5,445 nt of DNA from Eubacterium sp. CAG:786 (lineage in GTDB: Bacteria; Bacillota; Clostridia; Oscillospirales; Ruminococcaceae). The position numbers were made by a program, and so were the translations under genes. Within the stretch, counting starts at the first letter, position 1; each line of letters begins with the position of its first letter. The DNA lies in assembly GCA_000432175.1 (NCBI GenBank), contig HF989451.1:13628-19072 (forward strand), given 5' to 3'. The notes below the pieces were generated by a model. The model did no database searches. It saw nothing but the letters and a program-made list of their open reading frames with translations, and was not told the origin of the DNA. Shown here one piece after another: positions 1 to 5,445 of this stretch.

Positions 1-1
1 C

Positions 2-325
2 TCCGCTCCGGAGGGCATATTCATGGTAAAATCAAGGCTTTCTGACGGAGAGTCGCTCAACATCGGCGGATATGTTGTCAGAAATGAAAACAACCGTATA
101 ATTACCGACAGAAGCGCAGTTATAAGAAATCACACGGAGATCTGCAACACCTTTGAAACTCCGGCGCTGGACGGCGCTGCGGAAATCGAGGCTTACGCTG
201 ACGGAAATATGATCGAAGTTTTCGTGAACAACGGAGAGTATGTTATAACGAACGCAGTGTATGATCTTTCAGACGAATTGAGCGGCAATGCCGAACTGTT
301 CGGACTTGCCTGCGCGGAGGAATAA
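2..325 (+). CDS. GH32 family fructosidase (sucrose-6-phosphate hydrolase/levanase type), C-terminal fragment
   Basis: This is the last 107 residues of a glycoside hydrolase family 32 enzyme; the reading frame is open from the left edge, so the true start is outside the window and the internal ATG at 23 is not the start. The visible part corresponds to the C-terminal beta-sandwich domain. Its hallmark is the stretch around 184-270 reading IEAYADGNMIEVFVNNGEY, which fits the family pattern of an acidic residue, then 'EVFVN-GE', then a strand ending in AVYDL. The catalytic five-bladed propeller with its Asp nucleophile is upstream and cannot be inspected. GH32 enzymes cleave beta-fructosidic bonds in sucrose, sucrose 6-phosphate, inulin or levan. 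The fructokinase starting 2 nt after this stop favours a cytoplasmic sucrose or sucrose-phosphate hydrolase, but this is inference; levanase or fructan hydrolase remains possible. Family assignment is good, substrate uncertain. Confidence 0.85.
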   Translation, partial: SAPEGIFMVKSRLSDGESLNIGGYVVRNENNRIITDRSAVIRNHTEICNTFETPALDGAAEIEAYADGNMIEVFVNNGEYVITNAVYDLSDELSGNAELFGLACAEE

Positions 326-327
326 TT

Positions 328-1299
328 ATGGCTGAATTTGACGTATGCGCTCTCGGCGAACTGCTGATTGACTTCACCGAAAACGGTATCAGCGAGAACG
401 GAAATCCTATCATGGAAGCAAACCCCGGCGGTGCGCCCTGCAATGTGCTTGCAATGCTGAATAAACAGGGCTACAAAACCGCGTTCATAGGCAAGGTGGG
501 AAACGACATTTTCGGCAGGCAGCTTAAAGCGGTAGTGCGGGAAGCAGGGATAAATACAGACGGACTGGTAACGGACGAATCTGTAAACACAACGCTTGCC
601 TTTGTCCACACATTGCCCGGCGGAGACCGCGAGTTCTCCTTTTACAGAAACCCTGGCGCGGATATGATGCTGAGCGAAGCAGATATAGATTATAAGCTGG
701 TACAAAATTCCCGTATCTTTCATTTCGGCTCGCTTTCAATGACGGGCGAAATATGCGAAGCGGCTACAAAAAAGGCTGTCGAAATGGCAAAGGAAAGCGG
801 CGCGATCATTTCGTTTGACCCAAATCTTCGTGAAAATCTGTGGGACAGCCTTGACAAGGCACGGGAAAAAATCGCTTACGGAATATCCGAATGCGATATT
901 CTGAAAATCTCGGATAACGAAATACAGTGGTTCACAGGGGAGCAGGATTTTGACCGCGCGGTGGAAATCCTGCGCGGCAGATACGGCAATATAAAGCTGC
1001 TGCTTTTATCCCTCGGAAAGAACGGAAGCCGCGCCTATTGCGGCGAAAACAGCGCATTCGCGCCTGCGGTTCCCGCAAACACAATAGAAACAACAGGCGC
1101 GGGCGATACTTTCTGCGGTGGGATCCTGGCGAAGGTGCTGGAATACGGTTTGAGGAATTATTCCGCCGAGGAACTCACGGGAATACTGAAATATGCAAAT
1201 TCCGCAGCAGGAATCGTTACGGAACGCAGGGGAGCGTTAAAAGTTATGCCTTCCCCCGCAGAAATAAACGAAAGAATGGAGAGAATCACCAATGGCTGA
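328..1299 (+). CDS. scrK: Fructokinase, PfkB/ribokinase family
   Basis: This 323-residue protein has the normal length of a PfkB-family sugar kinase and would phosphorylate fructose to fructose 6-phosphate with ATP in the cytoplasm. It opens with the first strand MAEFDVCALGELLIDF. PfkB signature 1 begins at residue 34 (GGAPCNVLAMLNKQGY) and runs to about 63 with FIGKVGNDIFG. The nucleotide-binding and catalytic signature is at 255-265 (TTGAGDTFCGG); the GAGD motif supplies the anion hole, and Asp260 is the expected catalytic base. The start is fixed by GGAGG at 316-320, 7 nt ahead of the ATG and lying within the last codons of the upstream GH32 gene, so the two are probably translationally coupled. 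The pairing with GH32 makes fructose the likely substrate; other PfkB kinases (for 2-keto-3-deoxygluconate, ribose or tagatose phosphate) look less likely. Lysine codons are about evenly split AAA/AAG, unlike the genes downstream. The intrinsic terminator at 1401 follows about 100 nt later. Confidence 0.92.
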   Translation: MAEFDVCALGELLIDFTENGISENGNPIMEANPGGAPCNVLAMLNKQGYKTAFIGKVGNDIFGRQLKAVVREAGINTDGLVTDESVNTTLAFVHTLPGGDREFSFYRNPGADMMLSEADIDYKLVQNSRIFHFGSLSMTGEICEAATKKAVEMAKESGAIISFDPNLRENLWDSLDKAREKIAYGISECDILKISDNEIQWFTGEQDFDRAVEILRGRYGNIKLLLLSLGKNGSRAYCGENSAFAPAVPANTIETTGAGDTFCGGILAKVLEYGLRNYSAEELTGILKYANSAAGIVTERRGALKVMPSPAEINERMERITNG

Positions 1300-1336
1300 A
1301 ATAACTATCAGAGGAAGTCTGGAGAAAGTAAGCTGA
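1292..1336 (+). other. 14-codon open frame overlapping the fructokinase end (minigene or remnant)
   Basis: An ATG at 1292 opens a frame reading MAEITIRGSLEKVS and stopping at TGA 1334-1336. It overlaps the last 8 nt of the fructokinase gene in another frame. GGAGAG at 1279-1284 sits 7 nt upstream, a good ribosome binding site placed exactly as for a translationally coupled next gene. It could be the surviving 5' end of a gene lost by deletion, a short translated leader, or chance. I recognise no family in 14 residues, and the frame is too short for coding statistics. Confidence 0.25.
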
Positions 1337-1340
1337 ATAA

Positions 1341-1387
1341 CATATCCCCTGCAGGAGCATTTGACCTGTGGGGGAAATCTGTATATG
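1341..1387 (+). other. Stem-loop upstream of the terminator
   Basis: The arm at 1345-1355 (TCCCCTGCAGG) pairs over all 11 positions with 1365-1375 (CCTGTGGGGGA), allowing two adjacent wobble pairs, and closes a 9-nt loop AGCATTTGA. An outer 5-bp arm CATAT (1341-1345) could pair with ATATG (1383-1387) across an asymmetric internal loop, at the cost of the closing pair of the inner stem. No T-run follows, so this is not a standard terminator. It may stabilise the 3' end of the sugar operon messenger or be part of a two-hairpin 3' structure. No known riboswitch class is recognised. Confidence 0.45.
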
Positions 1388-1400
1388 AACCGAGCTCAGG

Positions 1401-1433
1401 GTGCTGTCAGAAATGGCGGCACTTATTCTTTTT
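1401..1433 (+). terminator. Intrinsic (rho-independent) terminator of the GH32-fructokinase operon
   Basis: GTGCTGTC (1401-1408) pairs with GGCGGCAC (1415-1422) through eight positions, two of them wobble pairs, around the 6-nt loop AGAAAT. A T-rich tail, TTATTCTTTTT, follows at 1423-1433. It lies about 100 nt past the fructokinase stop and ahead of the next promoter, which is where the end of the sugar operon is expected. Confidence 0.75.
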
Positions 1434-1435
1434 CT

Positions 1436-1455
1436 GAATGATGTAGAATGATGTA
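1436..1455 (+). repeat. Perfect tandem 10-bp direct repeat (GAATGATGTA x2)
   Basis: Two abutting identical copies, 1436-1445 and 1446-1455, are followed by a partial third copy, ATGTA, at 1456-1460. The 10-bp period is about one helical turn, so a protein bound to each copy would sit on the same DNA face. The repeat lies after the terminator and about 60 bp upstream of the -35 element, a position compatible with an activator site. It may instead be a chance slippage duplication. Confidence 0.6.
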
Positions 1456-1517
1456 ATGTATTTATCAAGTGCATTTTAATATACAATTCTGGTATGATGA
1501 TTATATTCATCTCACAG

Positions 1518-1546
1518 TTTACACATAGCTGGGTAAGTGCTATAAT
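1518..1546 (+). promoter_or_regulatory. Sigma-A-type promoter for the cat1-sucD-4hbD operon
   Basis: The -35 element TTTACA (1518-1523) is one base from consensus, the spacer is 17 bp, and the -10 is a perfect TATAAT (1541-1546). A TG at 1538-1539, one base before the -10, makes it an extended -10 promoter. Transcription should start near 1553, giving a leader of about 48 nt to the ATG at 1601. It lies downstream of the terminator, so the succinate genes can be expressed independently of the sugar genes. Confidence 0.8.
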
Positions 1547-1585
1547 AACCACAGAACGAAAAAGCGCTGAGTTCTCAAAGACAAC

Positions 1586-1591
1586 AAGGAG
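1586..1591 (+). promoter_or_regulatory. Ribosome binding site deciding the cat1 start
   Basis: AAGGAG lies only 3 nt before the in-frame ATG at 1595 but 9 nt before the ATG at 1601. The latter spacing is far closer to the usual optimum, so 1601 is preferred; the alternative would add only Met-Asn. Confidence 0.65.
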
Positions 1592-1600
1592 AAGATGAAC

Positions 1601-3091
1601 ATGGATACACATGAAGATTTCCTGGGCAGGATAAGGTATCCCGGATATCACGACAAAATAATGACCGCGGAAAAGGCGGCGGAATTCATAAAGCCTGAAA
1701 TGACGCTCGGCGTCAGCGGATTCACCATCGCGGGATATCCGAAGGCAGTCGCAGGAGAGCTTGCGAAACGCGCAAGGAACGGCGAAAAGCTGGAGCTTAC
1801 GGTGTACTCCGGAGCCTCCCTTGGTGAGGAGTTCGACGGCGAGCTTGCAAGGGCGGGCGCTCTTAAAGCGAGAATGCCTTACCAGACCAACAAGGATCTG
1901 CGTAATTCGATAAACGCCGGTATGATATCCTATCACGACGTTCCGCTGGGACAAATGCCGGTGTGGGTCAAGAACAACTTCCTGAAGCACATCGACGTTG
2001 CGATAATCGAAGCCGCTGCAATTGACGAAAACGGCAACATTATCCCCACCACATCGGTCGGAACCTCCAACATCTACGCCGAATACGCGGATAAGATCAT
2101 CATTGAGGTGAACACCTACGTTCCCCGCTGTATTGAGGGAATACACGATGTTTATTCTCCGGAGCGCCCTCCGCACACGCAGCCCATTCCGATAACAAAG
2201 GTCAGCGACCGTATCGGCACTCCCTACATAAAGTGCGACCCGGCAAAGGTAGTTGCAGTTGTCGAGAGCAACATTCCGGACAACGGCAGGACGGTTTCCC
2301 CGGTGGACGACGAGTTCCGCAGCATGGCAAATAACCTCATCGGATTTCTGCACAGCGAGGTCGAGCACGGCAGGCTGTGCAATCCGCTTCCTCCGGTTCA
2401 GGCGGGCGTCGGAAGCGTTTCCAACGCGGTTTTGCAGGGACTTGCTGAGTCGGATTTCGAACATCTCACCGTGTATTCCGAGGTGCTCCAGAACTCGATT
2501 TTCGACCTCATCGATGCGGGCAAGGTGGATTTCGCCTCCGGTACGTCGCTAACCATTTCATGGGACAAGCGCGATGAATTCTTTGAGAACTTTGAAAAAT
2601 ACCGCGACAAGATGATACTCCGTCCGCAGGAGATAAGCAACCACCCGGAGGTAATCAGGCGGCTGGGCGTTATCGCGATAAATACAGTCATCGAAGCGGA
2701 CATTTACGGCAATACGAATTCCTCGTATATCGACGGCTGCCGCCTGATGAACGGCGTCGGCGGTTCCGGCGACTACTGCGAGAACGCGGGGCTTTCGATA
2801 TTCATTACGAAGTCCACCGCGAAGGACGGCACGCTTTCCTGCATAGTTCCGCAGGTCAGCCACGTTGACCACACTATCCACGAGATCCACGCGCTGATAA
2901 CCGAACAGGGCGTTGCAGACCTCAGAGGTCTTGACCCGGTAGAGCGTGCAAATCTCATCATTGATAAATGCGCGCACCCGAAGTTCCGCAAGGCGCTTCA
3001 CGAATATCTTGACAATGCAGAATCCACCTGCAAATACAAGGAAAACCCCGTAGATATGCAGGCGGCTCTTAACTTTGAAAAAGCAATGTAA
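1601..3091 (+). CDS. cat1: Succinyl-CoA:acetate CoA-transferase (Cat1-type, acetyl-CoA hydrolase/transferase family)
   Basis: This 496-residue protein belongs to the acetyl-CoA hydrolase/transferase family (Ach1, AarC, Cat1) and would move CoA between acetyl-CoA and succinate, giving succinyl-CoA and acetate in the cytoplasm. Recognisable blocks are the N-terminal SGFTIAGYPKAV, YSGASLGEEFDGELARAGA followed by MPYQTNKDLR, the VQAGVGSVSNAVLQGL motif, and VYSEVLQ, in which Glu294 is the expected catalytic glutamate that forms the glutamyl-CoA thioester. The glycine motif GGSGD is at 387-391, and VSHVDHT and TEQGVADLRGL lie near the C-terminus. These agree with C. kluyveri Cat1 as I recall it, although that protein has a longer N-terminus. 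It heads an operon, 14 nt before sucD, whose substrate it would supply, and this is the main reason for choosing succinate. Other acyl acceptors (butyrate, propionate) or simple acetyl-CoA hydrolysis cannot be excluded by sequence; Cat2/AbfT-type 4-hydroxybutyrate transferase is less likely given the length and the Cat1-like N-terminal blocks. Confidence 0.88.
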   Translation: MDTHEDFLGRIRYPGYHDKIMTAEKAAEFIKPEMTLGVSGFTIAGYPKAVAGELAKRARNGEKLELTVYSGASLGEEFDGELARAGALKARMPYQTNKDLRNSINAGMISYHDVPLGQMPVWVKNNFLKHIDVAIIEAAAIDENGNIIPTTSVGTSNIYAEYADKIIIEVNTYVPRCIEGIHDVYSPERPPHTQPIPITKVSDRIGTPYIKCDPAKVVAVVESNIPDNGRTVSPVDDEFRSMANNLIGFLHSEVEHGRLCNPLPPVQAGVGSVSNAVLQGLAESDFEHLTVYSEVLQNSIFDLIDAGKVDFASGTSLTISWDKRDEFFENFEKYRDKMILRPQEISNHPEVIRRLGVIAINTVIEADIYGNTNSSYIDGCRLMNGVGGSGDYCENAGLSIFITKSTAKDGTLSCIVPQVSHVDHTIHEIHALITEQGVADLRGLDPVERANLIIDKCAHPKFRKALHEYLDNAESTCKYKENPVDMQAALNFEKAM

Positions 3092-3092
3092 T

Positions 3093-3097
3093 GGAGG
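3093..3097 (+). promoter_or_regulatory. Ribosome binding site deciding the sucD start
   Basis: GGAGG begins within an ATG (3091-3093) that overlaps the cat1 stop codon, so that ATG cannot use it. The in-frame ATG at 3106 follows after 8 nt, the standard spacing. The sucD start is therefore placed at 3106, and ribosomes ending cat1 at 3091 would finish directly on this site. Confidence 0.8.
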
Positions 3098-3105
3098 ACA
3101 TAACA

Positions 3106-4479
3106 ATGGACGAACAGGCAGTAAACATGGTAAATGAACTCATAGCAAAGGCAAGAGTGGCTCAGAAGCAGTTCGAGAGCTTCTCCCAGGAAAAGACAGA
3201 CGAAGCGGTACGCGCGATAGGCAAGGTAGTCTACGACCGCGCCGAGGAGCTCGCCAAGATGGCGTGCGAGGAGAGCGGCATGGGCGTTTACGCCGATAAG
3301 GTAGCCAAGTGCCACGGCAAGTCCAAGTGCATCTGGAACAGCTTAAAGGGCAAGAAGTCCGTAGGCATCATCGGCGAGGACAAGCAGACCGGAATTATCC
3401 GTGTTGCTAAGGCAAAGGGCGTTGTTGGCTCCGTAACTCCGGTTACTAACCCGGTAGTTACCCCGATGTGCAATGCGATGTTCGCACTCAAGGGTCAGAA
3501 CGCTATCATCGTAGCTCCGCACCCCAGAGCGCAGAAAACCAACAAATACGTTATCGATCTGTTCCGCGCAGAGCTGAAGAAGCTCGGACTTCCCGAGGAC
3601 CTCGTACAGACCGTTGAGCAGTGCTCCATGGACGCGACAACAGCCCTCATGCACGGCGTTGACGTTGTAGTTGCGACCGGCGGCGGAGCAATGGTGAAGT
3701 CCGCTTACTCCAGCGGCAAGCCTGCGCTCGGCGTTGGTCCCGGCAACGTTCAGGTTATAGTTGACCGTGGCGTTGACCTCGAGGAAGCTATCCCGAAGAT
3801 AATCAGCGGCAGAATTTTCGATAACGGTATCATCTGTTCCGGTGAGCAGTGCGTATTCCTGCCGGAGGAGTCCTTTGAAAAGGGTATCGATATCTTCAAG
3901 AAGAACGGCGTGTTCTATGTTGACGACGCTGAAACTGCAAAGAAGTTCGCGGACGCTATCTTCCCGGAGAATGGTCCTATCAGCAGAAAGGTAGTAGGTC
4001 AGAGCGTGCAGACCATCGCAAAGCTGGCTGGCGTTGACGTTCCGGACGGCACCAGAATGATACTCATCAAGGCAAGAAGCATAGGCAAGGACGAGCCCCT
4101 CTGCCGCGAGAAGATGTGCCCGGTAATGATAACCGCTTCCTACGACACATTCGAGAACGCAGTAAAGCTTGCGCAGACCGACCTCGACTGCGAGGGCAAG
4201 GGTCACACTGCTTCCCTGCACAGCAACGATATAGAGCATATCAAGTACGCTGGCGAGAAGCTGACAGTAAGCCGTCTGATAGTAAATCAGCCGTCCTCCA
4301 CCGGCGCAGGCGGAAGCCTCTACAACGGCTTTGCTCCGACAACAACGCTCGGCTGCGGCTCATGGGGCAACAACAGCATTTCCGAGAACCTGAACTACAC
4401 TCACCTCATCAATGTATCTCAGATAGGTCTTTACAATAAGGACGCGGCAGTTCCCACCGATGAGGAGATCTGGGGCTGA
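3106..4479 (+). CDS. sucD: Succinate-semialdehyde dehydrogenase, CoA-acylating (succinyl-CoA reductase)
   Basis: The 457-residue product is an aldehyde dehydrogenase of the CoA-acylating branch, reducing succinyl-CoA to succinate semialdehyde and CoA with NAD(P)H in the cytoplasm. Visible blocks are VGSVTPVTNPVVTPMCNA (107-124), the glycine motif ATGGGAMVKSAYSSGKP (190-206), GVGPGN (209-214), and the active-site segment NGIICSGEQ with the expected catalytic Cys244 that carries the acyl thioester. REKMCPVM and the C-terminal TTLGCGSWGNNSISENL (412-428) with final EEIWG match what I recall of C. kluyveri SucD, also in overall length. It is a stand-alone domain, not fused to an alcohol dehydrogenase as in AdhE, and it lacks the N-terminal encapsulation helix of microcompartment PduP/EutE proteins. 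Lying between cat1 and 4hbD, it should pass semialdehyde to the next enzyme. By hand count about 36 of 38 lysines use AAG, suggesting high expression. Acetaldehyde or butyraldehyde activity is the main alternative. Confidence 0.92.
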   Translation: MDEQAVNMVNELIAKARVAQKQFESFSQEKTDEAVRAIGKVVYDRAEELAKMACEESGMGVYADKVAKCHGKSKCIWNSLKGKKSVGIIGEDKQTGIIRVAKAKGVVGSVTPVTNPVVTPMCNAMFALKGQNAIIVAPHPRAQKTNKYVIDLFRAELKKLGLPEDLVQTVEQCSMDATTALMHGVDVVVATGGGAMVKSAYSSGKPALGVGPGNVQVIVDRGVDLEEAIPKIISGRIFDNGIICSGEQCVFLPEESFEKGIDIFKKNGVFYVDDAETAKKFADAIFPENGPISRKVVGQSVQTIAKLAGVDVPDGTRMILIKARSIGKDEPLCREKMCPVMITASYDTFENAVKLAQTDLDCEGKGHTASLHSNDIEHIKYAGEKLTVSRLIVNQPSSTGAGGSLYNGFAPTTTLGCGSWGNNSISENLNYTHLINVSQIGLYNKDAAVPTDEEIWG

Positions 4480-4497
4480 ACGGACTAAGGAGTTTTT

Positions 4498-5445
4498 ATG
4501 GAACAGATAATTTTCCGCCCGAAACTTTATAAATTCGACACGCTGAAAGCCTTTACCGATGAATTCAAGGTAGGCGGCAGCGACCTTATCCTGACGAACA
4601 AGTACATCTACGATCCGTATTCCGATAACAACAAGTGCGGCGCGCAGGTGATCTATCAGGAGGAATTCGGCGGCGGCGAGCCTACCGACACCATGGTAGA
4701 CGCGATAATCACCGAGGCTTCCAAGAAGCATTTCGAGCGCGTAATTGCCATCGGCGGCGGTACTGTGATCGACATTGCAAAGGTGCTTTCCGTATCCGAC
4801 GGAGGCTCGGTGGATTCCCTCTACGACCACAAGGACAGCATTACAAAGCTGCACCAGCTCATAATTATCCCGACCACCTGCGGCACCGGCAGCGAGGTCA
4901 CGAACATCTCGATAATCAACCGCACGCGCCTTGGCGTGAAGATGGGTCTGACCTCCGAAAATATGTTCGCGGATTACGCTGTGCTGGTTCCCGAACTTCT
5001 TGCGAAGCTCCCTTTAAAGGTGTTCGGCGCAAGTTCCATTGACGCGCTGGTCCACGCTGTTGAATCCTCGCTCTCCCCGAAAGCTACTGTATACACCAAG
5101 CTGATGGGATACAAGGCTATCGAAATGATAATCACTGGCTATCAGAAGCTGGTCAGCGAGGGCATGGACAAGCTCCCGCAGTACATGGGCGACTTCCTTA
5201 CCGCTTCCAACATGGCTGGATTTGCATTCGGCACAGCGGGCTGCGCGGCAGTCCATGCGCTGAGTTACCCCCTCGGCGGTACATATCACGTTCCGCACGG
5301 CGAGAGCAACTACGCGCTGTTCACCGGAGTGCTGTACAAGTACATGGAGAAAAAGCAGGACGGAGAAATAGCACATCTCAACGCGTACCTTGCAGAGCTT
5401 CTGCACTGCGACGTGAAGAATGTCTACAACGAGCTTGAAAACCTG
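4498..5445 (+). CDS. 4hbD: 4-hydroxybutyrate dehydrogenase, iron-containing alcohol dehydrogenase family, 3' end missing
   Basis: The first 316 codons are present and open to the right edge; the family is usually about 370 residues, so roughly 55 are missing. It would reduce succinate semialdehyde to 4-hydroxybutyrate with NADH. The N-terminal half holds the group III nucleotide motif AIGGGTVIDIAKVLS (84-98) and IIIPTTCGTGSEVTN (122-136). The metal ligands expected for iron-type alcohol dehydrogenases are visible: Asp182 and His186 (SSIDALVHAVES), His253 (AAVHALSYP) and His267 (YHVPHGESN). The opening, with LYKFDTLKAF and ILTNKYIYDP, resembles C. kluyveri 4HbD rather than butanol or propanediol dehydrogenases. 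AAGGAG at 4487-4492 is 5 nt before the ATG, and the gene starts 18 nt after sucD. No terminator is seen before the edge, so the operon probably continues. Specificity is inferred from resemblance and neighbours; a generic alcohol dehydrogenase is the alternative. Confidence 0.9.
   Translation, partial: MEQIIFRPKLYKFDTLKAFTDEFKVGGSDLILTNKYIYDPYSDNNKCGAQVIYQEEFGGGEPTDTMVDAIITEASKKHFERVIAIGGGTVIDIAKVLSVSDGGSVDSLYDHKDSITKLHQLIIIPTTCGTGSEVTNISIINRTRLGVKMGLTSENMFADYAVLVPELLAKLPLKVFGASSIDALVHAVESSLSPKATVYTKLMGYKAIEMIITGYQKLVSEGMDKLPQYMGDFLTASNMAGFAFGTAGCAAVHALSYPLGGTYHVPHGESNYALFTGVLYKYMEKKQDGEIAHLNAYLAELLHCDVKNVYNELENL

Noticed and set aside
1490..1498. A second extended -10 like element (TGG then TATGAT)
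   Set aside because: No acceptable -35 element lies 16-18 bp upstream, and the TTTACA/TATAAT promoter 48 bp downstream is much better; it could only be a weak secondary start.
1300..1594. Riboswitch, T-box, small RNA gene, tRNA, insertion-sequence remnant or CRISPR repeat in the gap
   Set aside because: Apart from the two hairpins, the tandem repeat and the promoter I find no specifier or T-box sequence, no cloverleaf, no transposase fragment with terminal inverted repeats, and no spaced repeat array.
1595..1600. ATG at 1595 as the cat1 start
   Set aside because: It is only 3 nt from the AAGGAG ribosome site, whereas the in-frame ATG at 1601 has a normal 9-nt spacing.
1286..2464. Long 392-codon antisense open frame across the gap and the first part of cat1
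   Set aside because: It runs opposite a clearly recognisable coding gene, its translation matches no family I know, and it spans the terminator and promoter; it is a shadow produced by codon bias on the + strand.
3091..3105. ATG at 3091 overlapping the cat1 stop as the sucD start
   Set aside because: The only ribosome site nearby, GGAGG at 3093-3097, begins inside this codon and is correctly spaced for the ATG at 3106.
3343..4239. 298-codon antisense open frame inside sucD
   Set aside because: The + strand frame carries every conserved CoA-acylating dehydrogenase motif; the antisense product shows no recognisable domain.
3106..5445. Possible bacterial microcompartment aldehyde/alcohol dehydrogenase pair
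   Set aside because: SucD lacks the N-terminal encapsulation helix typical of PduP/EutE, and no shell protein gene is in the window; the sequences resemble the free C. kluyveri enzymes.

Overview
All genes in this window lie on the + strand. It looks like an anaerobic, fermentative Bacillota (class Clostridia), plausibly a gut or rumen commensal. Reasons are the strong GGAGG-type ribosome binding sites, a sigma-A-like promoter, roughly balanced base composition, and a trio of fermentation genes whose closest relatives that I can recall are Cat1, SucD and 4HbD of Clostridium kluyveri. The species cannot be named from this sequence.

Region 1 (1-1299) is the end of a sucrose/fructan utilisation operon. 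It holds the C-terminal beta-sandwich end of a GH32 fructosidase (sucrose-6-phosphate hydrolase, invertase or levanase type), then, 2 nt later, a complete PfkB-family fructokinase. Together they would split sucrose, sucrose phosphate or fructan and phosphorylate the released fructose.

Region 2 (1300-1600) carries no long gene. It holds a 14-codon open frame with a good ribosome binding site overlapping the fructokinase end, an 11-bp stem-loop, a convincing intrinsic terminator, a perfect tandem 10-bp direct repeat, and a near-consensus promoter (TTTACA, 17 bp, TATAAT with an extended -10 TG) that starts the next operon.

Region 3 (1601-5445, continuing off the right edge) is a tightly packed operon for succinate reduction: a Cat1-type succinyl-CoA:acetate CoA-transferase, a CoA-acylating succinate-semialdehyde dehydrogenase (SucD) and an iron-type 4-hydroxybutyrate dehydrogenase (4HbD, 3' end missing). 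In order they would convert succinate to succinyl-CoA, succinate semialdehyde and 4-hydroxybutyrate, consuming reducing equivalents. In known organisms this branch continues through 4-hydroxybutyryl-CoA and crotonyl-CoA to butyrate; the genes for those steps, if present, lie outside the window.

I see no wholly new system. The points worth a second look are the regulatory gap between the two operons and the presence of the succinate-to-4-hydroxybutyrate module beside sugar genes.
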